This document shows, piece by piece, positions 25,054 to 37,570 of a DNA stretch of 64,000 bases (its first letter is position 1; each line of letters opens with the position of its first letter). A program made the position numbers and the translations under genes. The stretch spans positions 2,830,001 through 2,894,000 of the forward strand of contig JAKOON010000008.1 in the NCBI GenBank assembly GCA_022577435.1, given 5' to 3'. Source of the DNA: Embiotoca jacksoni (Eukaryota; Chordata; Actinopteri; Embiotocidae). Under the pieces are notes generated by a model. The model worked only from the letters and a program-made list of their open reading frames with translations. It was not told the origin of the DNA and ran no database searches.

Positions 25054-27394
25054 TACACCCTCGGGACAGAAGCATCCTAACATCCATCTGTTTCATGCTG
25101 CTCAAGGTGTCACTTTGCACTTCAGAAAGGGACAGTCTGCAGATTATCCAACGCTGTCCTACCACTGACCTTTAATCTGTGTTCTACTGTTTCAATCCAG
25201 TCATACACTTATTCCTCGTATCTTAACAAGTGAAATAAAATATGCGGCTAGTCTTTTTTCGATGGAAGCCACATCAATTCAATTAAATTCAGAGATGATC
25301 AGTCAGTCAGGAAGTCCGACAGAGGAACAATATAGAGAATCCGGTTCATTTTCACAATAAAACACCCGTTGCAAACTCCCGATTATATATTACATCACTA
25401 AATCAATGTCTGCCCCTTGGACTTTCAAGAAGGACAATAAATGTACTGTCCTCCTGCTACAGGCTGTATGTGAAATAGTTATGAAATAATTGTGATGATG
25501 AATGTTGTTTTAACCAGAAAAACACAGCAAACTGTACTAACTTTATCTGTAAGCTACAGCACAACGTAAAAAACAACAACAATAAACACAAAATGAACAA
25601 AATAAAAAAAACATTTAAGAATGTAGTCTAGTATCTCATGCTAGAAGTACAAAAATCATTTAAAAAAAAAAAGACCAAATAAGGAAGTCATGCAAATCGG
25701 GAATCGCACACACCATGATGGACCAGTGCCCTGTGGAATCACATGATTACAGCCTAAATACTCCTCATGCCTGCTTGTATACAAACCTTTCAATAAAGCA
25801 CAATAACGCGAGGTCAGACCTTTCAGTGCTGAACAAGAATCCAGTTTGCAGTTAGTTAGTTAGTAGTGAGTGAGTGAGTTACACCATTGGGCTGCTGAAT
25901 ACCACAACTTCCTGTATCTGTTTAAAATTAAAAGTGCACCTCTCTGCTTCATGTATATACTTTTAAAGGAGGATGGTAGAAATACTAAGAGGGTACATGT
26001 TTCCAGAGGTTAATTACTGTATCTTTTCAGATGAATTTATTCAAGTCACACAATTAGTTTTTGAAGGGAAAATCTCCACCTTTGAAAAGTTGGTTTGCAC
26101 AAAGCACAAATAAGCTTTTTAAGGGCCTGATGGAAGGCTGTAGTGGGAACAGAAAAATCTATTACATGTAATTGCGTATATCACTCTTGTACTATGATTA
26201 TGACAAACAGAAGATTACTGTGATGGTTTGTGTTCAACAAACTTTTGATCTCTTTGTTTCTTTCTCGCCATCAGTCGTAGTGTTGTGTATTATTTTTTAT
26301 TATAATATATGTTATTATATCACTCCATCTCACTTTTAGTTCCTATGAATATGTTTACTGCACCAATACATTAACCATTAACTACAAAATGCGTTCCACT
26401 CGCTTCTATTTCCATATTCTGACACATACTGGCTTCCACAAACGAAGTTGCCTCCTCAAGAAACTGAAGCCTTCATCATTCTGACAAAGTGAAACAACAA
26501 TTACTTTGCAAACAGAGAATCAAACTACAACCTGAGGTTTCGAACAGAATTCGCAACTTCCACTTTGGCTCTCAATTTACCAAACACAAACTCCTGAAAC
26601 ATTTTACTCTTTTTACAGCCAAATAAACTCCAGAGAAGTCTGCTTCTCCATAATTTGTTTTTGTAGGGGAGTATTTCTGCTAGCTGGTGTTATGAGAGTA
26701 CCTGCTTATAGTTTTATAATGTGGATGTAAAGGAGGGATGTTGGGACTCCACCAACTGGAGTAACTATTGAGCTGAAAGCTGCTAAAAGTTGTACATAGC
26801 TACACAGCAGTGTTGATTCACAGTTGGGTCGACAGTACAAGCCCACAGGAACAAACTGGATGCTGTGTTTATGTTGAGTTCATGGAGCTTTATGTTTGTG
26901 CCCTGAATGTTGTTGAGTTGTATTCTTCAAACAGGTTTGTTATCCAGCATGTATGAGATTAAAACGTTTCCAACTAACATTCATGTTAAATATACAGAAA
27001 GAAATCAGGTCACCTCCCACTCGCTTCCTCCCTCCATGCATCTTCCAGCCTCGCTCCCTCTCTTCTCTCACTGACCCTCATTCCCTCCTCATTCTCCACT
27101 CTTCTCACTCCTACAATCGCGCCTCTAGGGAGGTATGTTTTTTCCCGTTCTATCCAATCGAGGGCCTCTCTTGACCAACATCGTATCTCTGATTGATGAC
27201 TGACGGCTTCCACAGTGTGGGCCACAATGCAATTTTTCAATTAACCTTGTTCTCACATAGGGCCAGATGTGTGTGTGAGTGTGTGTCTGTAGCCTTGTTT
27301 TTATATATTCGTCCAAAAAACAGAAGCATTGTGCGTCCGACTACGTCATGGGTACTGAGCATGTGTGTGTTCGTTTTGCAAAGCTATTAAAACA

Positions 27395-28836
27395 AAAAAA
27401 GAAAAAGAAAATCACATGTACATAAGTATTCACAGCCTTTGCCATGACACTCAAAATTGAGCTCAGGTGCATCCTGATCATCCTTGAGATGTTTCTACAA
27501 CTTGATTGGAGTCCACCTGTGGGAAATTCAGTTGATTGGATGTGATTTGGAAAGACACACACCATCTATATAAGGTCCCACAGTGGACAGTGCATGTCAA
27601 AGCACAAACCAAGCCATGAAGTCCAAAGAATTGTCTGTAGACCTCCGAGACAGGATTGTATCGCGGCTCAGATCTGGGGAAGGATACAGAAACATGTCTG
27701 CAGCATTGAAGGTCCCAATGAGCACAGTGGCCTCCATCATGCGTAAATGGAAGAAGTGTGGAACCACCAGGACTCTTTGGCCCAGCCAAACTGAGCGATC
27801 GGGGGAGAAGGGCCTTAGTCAGGGAGGTGACCAAGAACCCGATGGTCACTCTGACAGAGCTCCAACGTTGCTCTGTGAAGAGAGGAGAACCTTCCAGAAG
27901 GACAACCATCTCTGCAGCACTCCACCAAGCAGGCCTGTATGGTAGAGTGGCCAGACGGAAGACACTCCTCAGTAAAAGGCACATCACAGCCCACCTGGAG
28001 TTTACCAAAAGGCACCTGAAGGACTGTCAGACCAGGAGAAACTAAATTCTCTGGTCTGATGAAACAATGATTGAACTCTTTGGCCTGAATGCCAAGCGTC
28101 ATGTCTGGAGGAAACCAGGCACCGCTCATCACCTGGCCAATACCATCTCTACAGTGAAGCATGGTGGTGGCAGCATCATGCTGTGGGGATGTTTTTCAGC
28201 GGCAGGAACTGGGAGACTAGTCGGGATGGAGGGAAAGATGAATGCAGCAATGTACAGAGACATCCTTGATGAAAACCTTCTCCAGAGATCTCTGGACCTC
28301 AGACTGGGGCGAAGGTTCATCTTCCAACAGGACAACGACCCGAAGCACACAGCCAAGATAACAAAGGAGTGTCTTCGGGACAACTCTGCCTGGGCCTCTC
28401 AAAGACATTCACAGAGTCCAGACTTGAACCCGATTGAACCCTCTGGAGAGATCTGAAAATGGCTGAGCACCGACGCTCCCCATCCAACCTGATGGAGCTT
28501 GAGAGGTCCTGCAAAGAAGAACGGGAGAAACTGCCCAAAAATAGGTGCCAAGCTTGGAGCATCATACTCAAAAAGACGTGAGGCTGTAATTGCTGCCAAA
28601 GCTGCTTCAACAAAGTATTGAGCAAAGGCTGTGAATATTTATGTAGACGTTATAGTTTTGTTCTTTATTTTTAATAGATTTGAAAAAATGTTAAACAAAT
28701 TTTTTTCACTTTGTTATTTTGAGGTATTGTGTAGAATGTTGAGGAATTTTTTTTATTTAATCCATTTTGGAATAAGGCTGTAACAAAACAATGTTGAAAA
28801 AGTGAAGCGCTGTGAATACTTTCCGGGTGCACTGTA
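27395..28836 (+). mobile_element. Tc1-like transposon, left end truncated
   Basis: The right end is intact: a long terminal repeat region ends in GAATACTTTCCGGGTGCACTGTA at about 28835, next to a TA. The inner part of the left terminal repeat is present (ATCACATGTACATAAGTATTCACAG, about 27411-27435), matching the reverse complement of AAAGGCTGTGAATATTTATG near 28624. The outer roughly 150 bp of the left repeat is missing and replaced by an A-rich junction (27389-27410). The transposase gene lies inside at 27616-28621. The copy cannot move without a left end. Confidence 0.88.
27616..28621 (+). pseudogene. Tc1-like transposase, frameshifted
   Basis: This DDE transposase would act by cut-and-paste at TA sites. 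It starts at 27616 with MKSKELSVDLRDRIVSRLRS, followed by the N-terminal helix-turn-helix region. Breaks seen: a deletion of about 11 bp at about 27775 (after GTTRTL) that shifts the frame, an in-frame TAA at about 28042 (RRN-stop before ILWSDE), and a further 1-nt loss at about 28437 (NPIE then PSGEI) that shifts it again. The catalytic blocks WSDET, QQDNDPKHTA and SPDLNPIE are still recognisable across the frames, and the normal C-terminus (ending STKY, stop at 28619) is present. It encodes no functional protein. Confidence 0.9.
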
Positions 28837-30508
28837 TACTGTATATATGTATGTTGCTTTGGTTTAAATGTCCACATGCTATTCATGCATGTGCTTCAGA
28901 CATGTCTGTGGTCTATGTGGGTTGTTGAATTCACAAAAACTAGAACAAAATGCAAAGAGACAGATGGCGCAAAAGATAAAGAGCGAGCGAGAAAAGATCG
29001 ACTTAGGGAATGTGACACTGCGAGCATGCCTGAAGAGCCGAGCACATTAAGGGCACAACATTAAAAGTAAGTGTGTGAGATAAGCGACATAAGCAACTAA
29101 TTCACTTTCACAGCCATTCATGACTTCTCAGATCCCCCAATTGCTACCCCCGCTGTGTATTATTGCATGTTTGTCAGTGGGATGTCACGCCGCACTCCCC
29201 AGGGTGCATTTGATCTGACTCACCCTCACAGCCCTGGAAGCGCCTTGTCTCCTATGCAAAAAAAACAAAACACATTCGACCGCTGCACTTTGGTAGCAGC
29301 TAAATATCAAGTAAAGCTACACTTATCCACAGGGTCAAGCTTAAAAAATAATCCATTAGTGCACAGAGATGCCAGCAGTGCCGCAATAATGCATTTTTGC
29401 TGATTTTTCACTATTTTGCCACGTCTCACATGCATATTTAACAGGCTTGGATTCATTACAGTCATGAAAGGTTCCTGTATGTCAACAGCACATTAAAGTT
29501 GCATAAATGCTCCATTCAGCAGCAAAATCACAACTCCCTAGCCTCAAAATGCTGGTTGTTTGAAGCAAAACCCACATTCCCTTCCATCCAAGATGCACAC
29601 ATGATACACATTTAATGCTTTGTGTCTTACCTGCATATAACATGGCAATATGTGCAGTATAATAATTTTTATATTTAGATTTGCCCCATAAAATTGCTAC
29701 TGTGTTGTGAACATTATTAGTACTCAGGCTTGTAAGCCATGTAAACTCTTCCACATCAGAGTCTTCTGCAGAGCATTGCAGGGTTTTTGGAGTCATGGCA
29801 GGGTTTATGTGAGGATGGGATCAAAGTGATATGACGATAACGCTCTTCAATTGCAAAATACGAATATAATCATACATATGAGTATGAGAATAAAGGTGGT
29901 GATTTGTATTCAAGGGGAAGACATTAAGATTACATATATAAATATATTTTTCTGCACCATATTCTAAATGCTAAATGCTATAACACACTGTTGATTAAAA
30001 TAGGTTTGAAATTTAATCTGCCAAAATGGAATATTGTTGATGTTTTGATGAAAATTATGCATTAAATGATGCATTTAAACAGGTATTTATAGAATATATG
30101 AGGGAATGCAACATCAGTAGCTCCTGCAACACATTTCATTTACAAACCTTGACTGAATGTCAGAGCTGATGTCAAATAACCCTGAGGTAACCTTATATAA
30201 CTTTACATGTGGAACCAAAACAGTACAACATGGCAGCTATTCATGGTTGCAGCATCTCATTCTCCCCAGTGGAATGCATTGATTCAGTCGCCTTAAGTGG
30301 TAGCGTAACATTTGGAGGGAATAGATGTATAAATAATACATATCCATGCAAACACATAAGCAAACCTCCATACAACTGCACCTCCAGATACAGAAACACA
30401 CACATACACACACCTTTAATGTAGATTGAGGGATTGCTGTGCAAAGATTGAGTTATGTATGTATAACAAATACATTCTTTTTTTTGGATACACAAAATGG
30501 GAAGAAAA

Positions 30509-30510
<2 letters not shown>

Positions 30511-30597
<87 letters not shown>
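30511..30597. repeat. (CA)n microsatellite
   Basis: About 43 uninterrupted AC units, followed by a GAGAGAAAGAGAG run. A second short CA-rich stretch lies at about 30746-30783. Confidence 0.97.
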
Positions 30598-30600
<3 letters not shown>

Positions 30601-31771
30601 AGAAAGAGAGGGGAGTGTACAAATACGGACCTAACTGCATGTGAAAGCTCAGCACGCCCATGTGCCTTTTCTGCCTGCAGACCAAACACTGCACGCCGGT
30701 GATGCAGAAGCAACTCGACAGCTGCTATAAACACGCAAAAAGACACAGACACACACAAACACACACACTCACACACACACACATACAGCTCACACAATAT
30801 TTCTTGCTCAAAACACAGAACAATAACCTTCAAAATACCTCCTCTGAATTCACCCCTTTTCTTTTCCTTTGCTCACTCAAATTTTTTTCTCTTCACATCT
30901 CAGGCCTTTTTGCCGACACAACATGAAAGCTATGTCTGGCTGAGACAGAAAAGCTGTGAGTGAGAGAGATTCTGAAGAAACGAAAAATCCAGATAAAGAG
31001 CAGGAAGAATAAAAACAAGTCTGAGCAGGTAAAAAGCAATGGGAGACAAAAAAAGAACAGAGGTGAAAGAGGCGGCGGAGGATCGAGGCGAGTAGAGGAT
31101 GGAGCCAACAACTTGTGTGACCGTTTGACCCCGCGAGGTGCTCAGCTTAGCACTAGCCGGATGAATAAACAAACACATCTAATTTCCCTGGCTGAGGGCA
31201 AGGATACAGGTACGTCCTGAAATCAAAAGTCGGCAGATTTTCTGCATTCATGTCTTCCAGGAAAAGAAAATAGTCTTCAAATCAGCTTTCAGGTTTTACT
31301 GCTTGAAAACTGTCTGCTGGAAGATTTCTCAGATTTACTGACATTCTAAAGACAGAAGAAGCAAAACACCTGCAACACCTCAAGGCTATTTAAATTAAAT
31401 ACACATCACACGTACAAATAAAATGCTTTTCGTGTGTGGTTGCTATCAGGTTTCATATCAGCTTAAAAGATGATAATATGTACCTGTGCTCTCACCAAGT
31501 GTTGAGAAGATGTAAACAAAAAATATAATAACGCCAAAGAGATGTAATATAAAAAGTGGATACCTGACTCAAACATGGCACCCACTAAATCTGTGCTGCC
31601 CACAGCATATCATCATTTGGGGTTTTTTCATTGGTCCTGCACAAATATTCCCCATGGGCCATAAACTATACACTAGGAACACATCACATTAGTAGAAATA
31701 CATTTTCTGGTACAGGGAAAGTTTTACATCTAGGAGGGACAATCAAATGTGTAAGGAGCAGTGGGGAACTA

Positions 31772-31970
31772 CAGCGGGTAAATAAGTATTGAACACGTCA
31801 CCATTTTTCTCAGTAAATATATTTCCAAAGGTGCTATTGACATGAAATTTTCACCAGATGTTGGTAACAACCCATGTAATCCATACATACAAAGAAACCA
31901 AAACAAATACATTCAGAAATTAAGTTATGTGTAATAATGTGAAATGACACAGGGAAAAAGTATTGAACAC
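31772..31970 (+). repeat. Left terminal inverted repeat of Tc1 element
   Basis: This pairs with 33186-33386 in inverted orientation. Both ends contain an inner repeat of the outermost motif (AAGTATTGAACAC occurs at about 31784 and again at 31959), the double-site arrangement known for long-TIR Tc1 (IR/DR) elements. Confidence 0.9.
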
Positions 31971-32149
31971 ATGAAGAAAGCGAGGTGCAAAAAGACATCG
32001 AAAGCCACGACAACAGCTGAAATCTATCAGTAAATAGAAAGCAATCCGGCCCCTTGTCAGTGCAAATTAATATTGGCCGGTTCAGTCCCAACTGATGGCC
32101 TATAAAAAGGTGTCTCATTACCAAGGTGTCACACAAGAAACATCTCATG

Positions 32150-33168
32150 ATGGGCAAAAGCAAAGAGCTCTCAAGACCTTCGCAACCCTATTGTTGCAAA
32201 ACATACTGATGGCATTTGTTACAGATGCATTTCTAAACTTCTGAATGTTCCAGTGAGCACTGTTAGGGCCGTAATCTGGAAGTGGAAAGAACATCATTTC
32301 ACCATAAACTGGCCACGACCAGGTGCTCCTCGCAAGATTTCTGATAGAGGAGTGAAAAGAATTATCAGAAGAGTTGTCCAAGAACCAAGGACCACTCGTG
32401 GAGAGCTTCAGAAAGACCTGGAAGTAGCAGGTACAATTGTTTCAAAGAAAACAATAAGTAATGCACTCAACCGCCACGGCCTGTATGCACGCTCACCACG
32501 CAAGACTCCATTGCTGAAGAAAAAGCATGTTGAAGCTCGTTTAAAGCTTGCTGCACAACATTTGGACAAGCCTGTGAAATACTGGGAGAATATAGTCTGG
32601 TCAGATGAGAGCAAACTTGAACTCTTTGGATGCCATAATACACCATGTTTGGAGGACAAATGGCACTGCACATCACCCTAAAAACACAATACCAACAGTG
32701 AAGTTTGGAGGTGGGAACATCATGGTGTCGGGCTGCTTTTCAGCATATGGTACTGGCAAACTTCACATAATTGAAGGAAGGATGAATGGAAAAATGTACC
32801 GAGACATTCTTGATAAAAATCTGCTGCCATCTAGCAGGATGATGAAGATGAAACGAGGGTGGACATTTCAGCAAGACAATGATCCCAAACACACAGCCAA
32901 GGAAACTCTCAATTGATTTCAGAGAAACAAAATAAAGCTGCTAGAATGGCCGAGCCAATCACCTGACTTGAATCCAATTGGAAATCTATGGAAATAACTG
33001 ACAATCAGAGTTCATAGAAGAGGCCCACAGAACCTTCAAGATTTGAAGACTGTTTGTGTGGAAGAATGAGCCAAAAATCACACCTGAGCAATGCAAACGA
33101 CTAGTTTCTCCATACAGGAGGCGTCTTGAAGCTGTCATTACCAACAAAGGCTTTTGTACAAATTATTA
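32150..33168 (+). pseudogene. Tc1-like transposase, multiply inactivated
   Basis: It begins at 32150 with MGKSKELSR, then loses 2 nt at about 32175, so the rest reads in another frame (DLRNPIVAKHTDG). A second 2-nt loss near 32640 (GCHNT, then CHHVW expected) shifts it again. TGA at 32914 replaces the Trp of the NWFQR block. In SPDLNPIGN the third catalytic residue of the DDE triad is changed from Glu to Gly (codon GGA at 32980-32982). Further stops follow. WSDESK and QQDNDPKHTA, the first two catalytic blocks, are intact. The protein would be inactive even if the frame were continuous. Confidence 0.9.
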
Positions 33169-33185
33169 GATAAATATCAGTAAGC

Positions 33186-33386
33186 GTGTTCAATACTTTT
33201 TCCCTGTGTCATTTCACATTATTACACATAACTTAATTTCTGAACTTATTTGTTTTTGGTTTCTTTGTATGTATGGATTACTTGGGTTGTTACCAACATC
33301 TGGTGAAAATGTCATGTCAATAGCACCTTTGGAAATATATTTACTGAGAAAAATGGTGACGTGTTCAATACTTATTTTACCCGCTG
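33186..33386 (-). repeat. Right terminal inverted repeat of Tc1 element
   Basis: Near-perfect reverse complement of 31772-31970, ending ACCCGCTG before the TA target duplication. Confidence 0.9.
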
Positions 33387-33599
33387 TATAACCCTTTGTA
33401 AGCAAGTACTCCAAATTATGTCGCTTGATCAAAAACAGCAGCTGGGTTTCACACATTTTTGTGAGCAGTGGTACGTGTCCATTTGCAATTTCACCACGGA
33501 GTTGACCAGAGAGTGCACATACATTTTTGTTTCAAACTTGGGAAATTGGCAACAAAGACCCTTGAAATGCTTAAATAAATTGAAGGCAATGAAGCACTG

Positions 33600-33830
33600 A
33601 CCCAGGCAAAGTGTTTTTTAGAGGCAGTCACTGGAGTTCAAGAGGGGCAGAAATTCACTGTCCAAGACCAAATTCCGAACTCGAGGCTTCATAACGGCCG
33701 TCTACAAACTAATGGGTGACGTCACTGTTGGTTGCAGCTTGGTTTTGCACCATGAATTCATCCCCGATGGTCAGACTGTCAACATTCTGAGGTGTCTGAA
33801 AGAGAATATTTGTTGCAAATGAAGTCAATG
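33600..33830 (-). repeat. Fragment of a teleost interspersed repeat
   Basis: The AATGGGTGACGTCACTGTTGG segment near 33712-33732 matches AATGGGTGACGTCAATCTTGG near 45141-45161, with similar preceding sequence in both (AAC/ACGGCCGTCTAC or ACGGCCATCC). It is part of the same non-coding repeat family as 44690-45210. Confidence 0.5.
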
Positions 33831-35499
33831 TGGCGGAATGACATTTGGCTCCTATAACATGAGTCCTGCTAACCGTGCGTTGAAAACAGGCAAGTTTTCT
33901 CGCCCTCAACAACACAATCGTAGCTCTCCCCAACCCTACTAATTGGATTTGGCTCCTTCTGAAACTCAGGTGCTGATTTTGATCAAGCAGTGGAACTTGG
34001 AACACTTATTCATGACGGTTATAGCTTCCCTTTGCTCTGTGGACTCTGCAAGCTGTCTAAAGCTTTCTGATTGCCCCATTTATCAGTCCTTTGTGGATTT
34101 CAAATTCACAATACAAACAGTCAAAACTGACTTTATTTGCAGTTCAAGATGTCCTACCAACAGTTTGAGTGAAAGCACCTATCAATCTCTCAATACATCA
34201 GTGCAGTAGCCCCGCTTTGAGCTCATTTTTCTTTCTTGCGAATCTGGGAAATTAAACTGAACAAAAGTTTCCTGTTTGCATTGTAGCAACAACAATCACC
34301 GGATTACTGAGCCGGGTGTTATGAGAAATGTACTCTGTATGATTTATTTCGGATGTTCATCTGTGAATACCATCAGAGGACCGGCCATGTCTGGACGGGG
34401 AAAGTTGTGGTCATTATAGCACATGGTGTCTGTATTTTCAGATGTGAATGAGGTTCGACTCTGAGAGGAAGCAAATGTAGTCAGTTGGGTTGATTGGCAC
34501 TCAAGCAATCTTTCCCCTCCGCTTACTAGTGCCTTGGCATGCCCAATTCGACTTCACAGATGGCATGAGCATTTTAAGTTGAGGTAAAAAGCTATCACCT
34601 CCTCAATAACCTCATTAACAAGTTTACAGACCCCAAATTTAAACTATTTTCGTAAATTAAGTTAAAGAAAAACCATTCACACATTTATTTGGACGACACA
34701 TGCCTGAAAACATTAAACTAAATGTGACAGGCTTTTGTTGGTGGGCTGTACGCTGACTGGTGCCCGTTAACATCGGAAACGAGGTTCACAACAAACTGTC
34801 ACGCTGCCTCCAAATTCAGTGTCAACACAGTGTTACTGTGATAAAACTTTAGACAAGCTGAACAAAACATGCAGCCTACCTGAGGGGAGTCGTGCTTCGC
34901 TCACACAGCACACTAGTTTAGTGGCTGAATTCATAAAAGTAATGCTGCCAACGCAATGGAGCTGCATCTATTCATCCTGTTTTCCTACTGTGAAAAACAA
35001 CACCACATTCAAGTAAGCTGAGGCTGATATTCTGTTAACAAGAAAGAAGTACCTAAAACAATATATTTTCTGTTCTCTGTTGATCCCAGTTAAAAATCAA
35101 TGTTAGTCCATAAACATGCACAGATCATACAGATTTTGAAACATTTTTAATGAACTATTTCAGTCCTTCAGCAACCCAAATGATTTGAGTAATGACTCCC
35201 CACGGGGGGTATTTGAACACCGAGAGCCACTTCTGCAGCTGTAGTGTTTGTGGAAAGACTGTCGGGCTCACAAATTTAATTAAATAGAAAATAACAGAAT
35301 TATATATACATATTCAGTCAGCAACAACACCTAAATGCCACATGCTACAACTGCAGTCTGCGTGGAAGGCTTGCGAGTTGATGGCAGAATAAATCTTTGC
35401 TAACTTTCGAAGATGGCGCTGGAACAAAACCTTTGAAAAATTGGAAAAAAATAGCTATAAGAAAGGAATTAAAAGCTAAATAAAGTTCTGAATAAATGG

Positions 35500-35990
35500 C
35501 CGAAATAGGTGATTCAAGGGGTGCAGGACAAAATGAAAACTAAAGACAGTCAGGGTATTCTGGAGCGAACGTGGTGCCCAGTGTTAGAAAGCTCTGTTTC
35601 AGTCACAGGTCACTGTTCCTCCAACAGGGCAATGACCCAAAACACAGCAACAATCACCCCATGGCTAAAAACAAAACACTGGACTATTCTGAAATGGCCT
35701 TCAATGAGTCCTGATCTGAATCCTATCAAACATTAATGGAATGAGTTGAAACAAAGTCTGGAGAAGGCAGCATTCAAATCTGAGACAGCTGCAGCAATTT
35801 TCTCTGGAAGAGTGGACCAAACTATCTGCAGAGAGCTATAGAAGTCTCACTGAGAGCTGCACAAGCCATTTGTTTGCAGTAATTACCTCTGAAGGTTGGG
35901 CAACAAAATAGTAGGTGAAAGGTCCCATCAGGTTTGTCATGGCCATTTTCATTTGTTATATCCAAAATATTCTGCTTCACCAAAAATCTA
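35500..35990 (+). pseudogene. Third Tc1-like transposase remnant (3' part)
   Basis: Across shifting frames one can read LQQGNDPKHSN (second catalytic block, about 35618-35650), then KTKHWTILKWPSMSPDLNPI (third block, about 35670-35728), and a typical C-terminus GWATK (about 35895-35910). Only the DDE-domain half is present, and terminal repeats were not found. It belongs to a different Tc1-like family from the two elements at 27 and 32 kb. Confidence 0.8.
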
Positions 35991-37384
35991 AATCAAAGTC
36001 TGATTCTTATTATCTTATTGTTATGTTTTGTCAGTTTTGATATATATTAGCAGCTGGTGCAACAGACTGAGTGAAGTGAAAATGGGAGTGATAGCTCCCT
36101 TGTATGAGTTTGGAAATCTAAAACCACTTCTTTTTAATATTATTCAAAACAGTTTGACAGGACGAGAAAAGTCTTTACAGAGAAATGTCAGAACCTTTAA
36201 GTGGATATTTTTTAACTCCTGTCGGTTAGACAGTGGGCCTCTCCTTGGACTAAAAAATACCAGTATGCCCTAGAGAGTTCAATATTGACATTTAAACCTC
36301 TTACAGACACACGTTCCCATCTCTTATTCTGTCTCTCCAAGACTCTTTCCGTCTTTGTTCTTCCTGATGATCTTTCTCCCTGAAACAGATTTGATTCAGT
36401 CTATTGTTCATCATATCTCTGAGGACATATCCTCCGTTGTATGCCTTGTTCTGGCATCGTCTCTTCTATCAGCTCAACTACAAAAACAAAAATTCAACAT
36501 ACAGGAGCCGAATGGGACTTATCAGTCCACACTGTACAGCACAGAGAATGCACATCATTGTGTACGTATCTCCAGCCTTCATCTGTGTGATTGTCAGAGC
36601 TGCCGGCCATCTCAGATATTGATTAAACCTCAGACATCATCGTCATTCAGAGAGACAGTTCGTAGAAGAAATGGACTGGGTTTAATCCTCGTCTCCAAGT
36701 CTGGCCGTCGACAGATAAAATTAGATGGCTTCTGTGGTTTAGGTGATGATGGATGAGTTGTAATTAAAACTTCAGCACACATAAATAACACAACAAAGTG
36801 GTAAGCAGGACTGAGTGGTAGAAATGTTTTTAAACTGGATACAGGAATTGCCAGAGGTGGAGTTAGTAAGCAGAAAATGCAGAAGTAAAGTTGGTGTACA
36901 GTTGCATTAAGGGATTACTGCATAGTATCAAAGCCTATACGGGCAGCTGCTGTAGCTACATGATGGGTTACAACATAGCTGATGCCTCCTCAAATATAGA
37001 AGTACATATCAGGGACAAGGGCCAGAAAATCTGTACAACTGGGACGAGTCTCGGCTCTCCTACAAGATTCAGATGATTTCTGAGATTGTTGACAATGAAG
37101 AAAACACTTTCAGTAACACATATGTAATAACAGTCGTGCCCGACTCAGTTGTGACACAAAGTGAAATAGAAGTTACCTTGATATAACTCCAGGGAAAGTA
37201 CATATACAACCCCCGTTCAATTATGTCAAAAAGTGAATAAAAGACTGTTGTGAGACTGACTTTATCAGCTGATATGGAAACTTATTTTACTGATTTTAAT
37301 GCAGAAAAATATGTTTGAAGTAATTTTGAAATTAATAGAAATATTTGTTGTTTCTCAAAAAATGCAGGTATCTACTTAGTTATT

Positions 37385-37570
37385 ACTCCGCTCCCAATGA
37401 AGTAAACTGTTTTAATGCACTGACGTCATTTTCAAAAATAAAATGTATAATGAAATTGTAAAATAACCTGCCTCCATTACATATTTTTGTCACTAGGTTT
37501 TGATGAGCACATTTCAGTCGATATATTGGTATCACAATTGATTTTTTCAGTATCGGCCCTAATAATCCAA
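37385..37570 (+). repeat. Interspersed repeat, copy B
   Basis: This is a diverged direct copy of the sequence at 100-265. CCAATGAAGTAAACTG, then TTTTAATGCACTGACGTCA, align with AGTGAAGTTCATTG, then TTTCAATGCACTGAGGTCA. Both end in a CAGTATC segment. Confidence 0.55.

Larger units (their letters stand above)
31772..33386 (+). mobile_element. Complete Tc1-like transposon with 200-bp TIRs
   Basis: Terminal inverted repeats are seen directly. The left repeat is 31772-31970, starting CAGCGGGTAAATAAGTATTG. The right repeat is 33186-33386, whose reverse complement starts CAGCGGGTAAAATAAGTATT. They stay nearly identical along their whole length with only a handful of differences. TA dinucleotides at 31770-31771 and 33387-33388 are the target duplication. 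The element is 1,615 bp and contains one transposase gene (32150-33168). Long, well-matched ends indicate a relatively recent insertion into this phkb intron. Confidence 0.93.
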
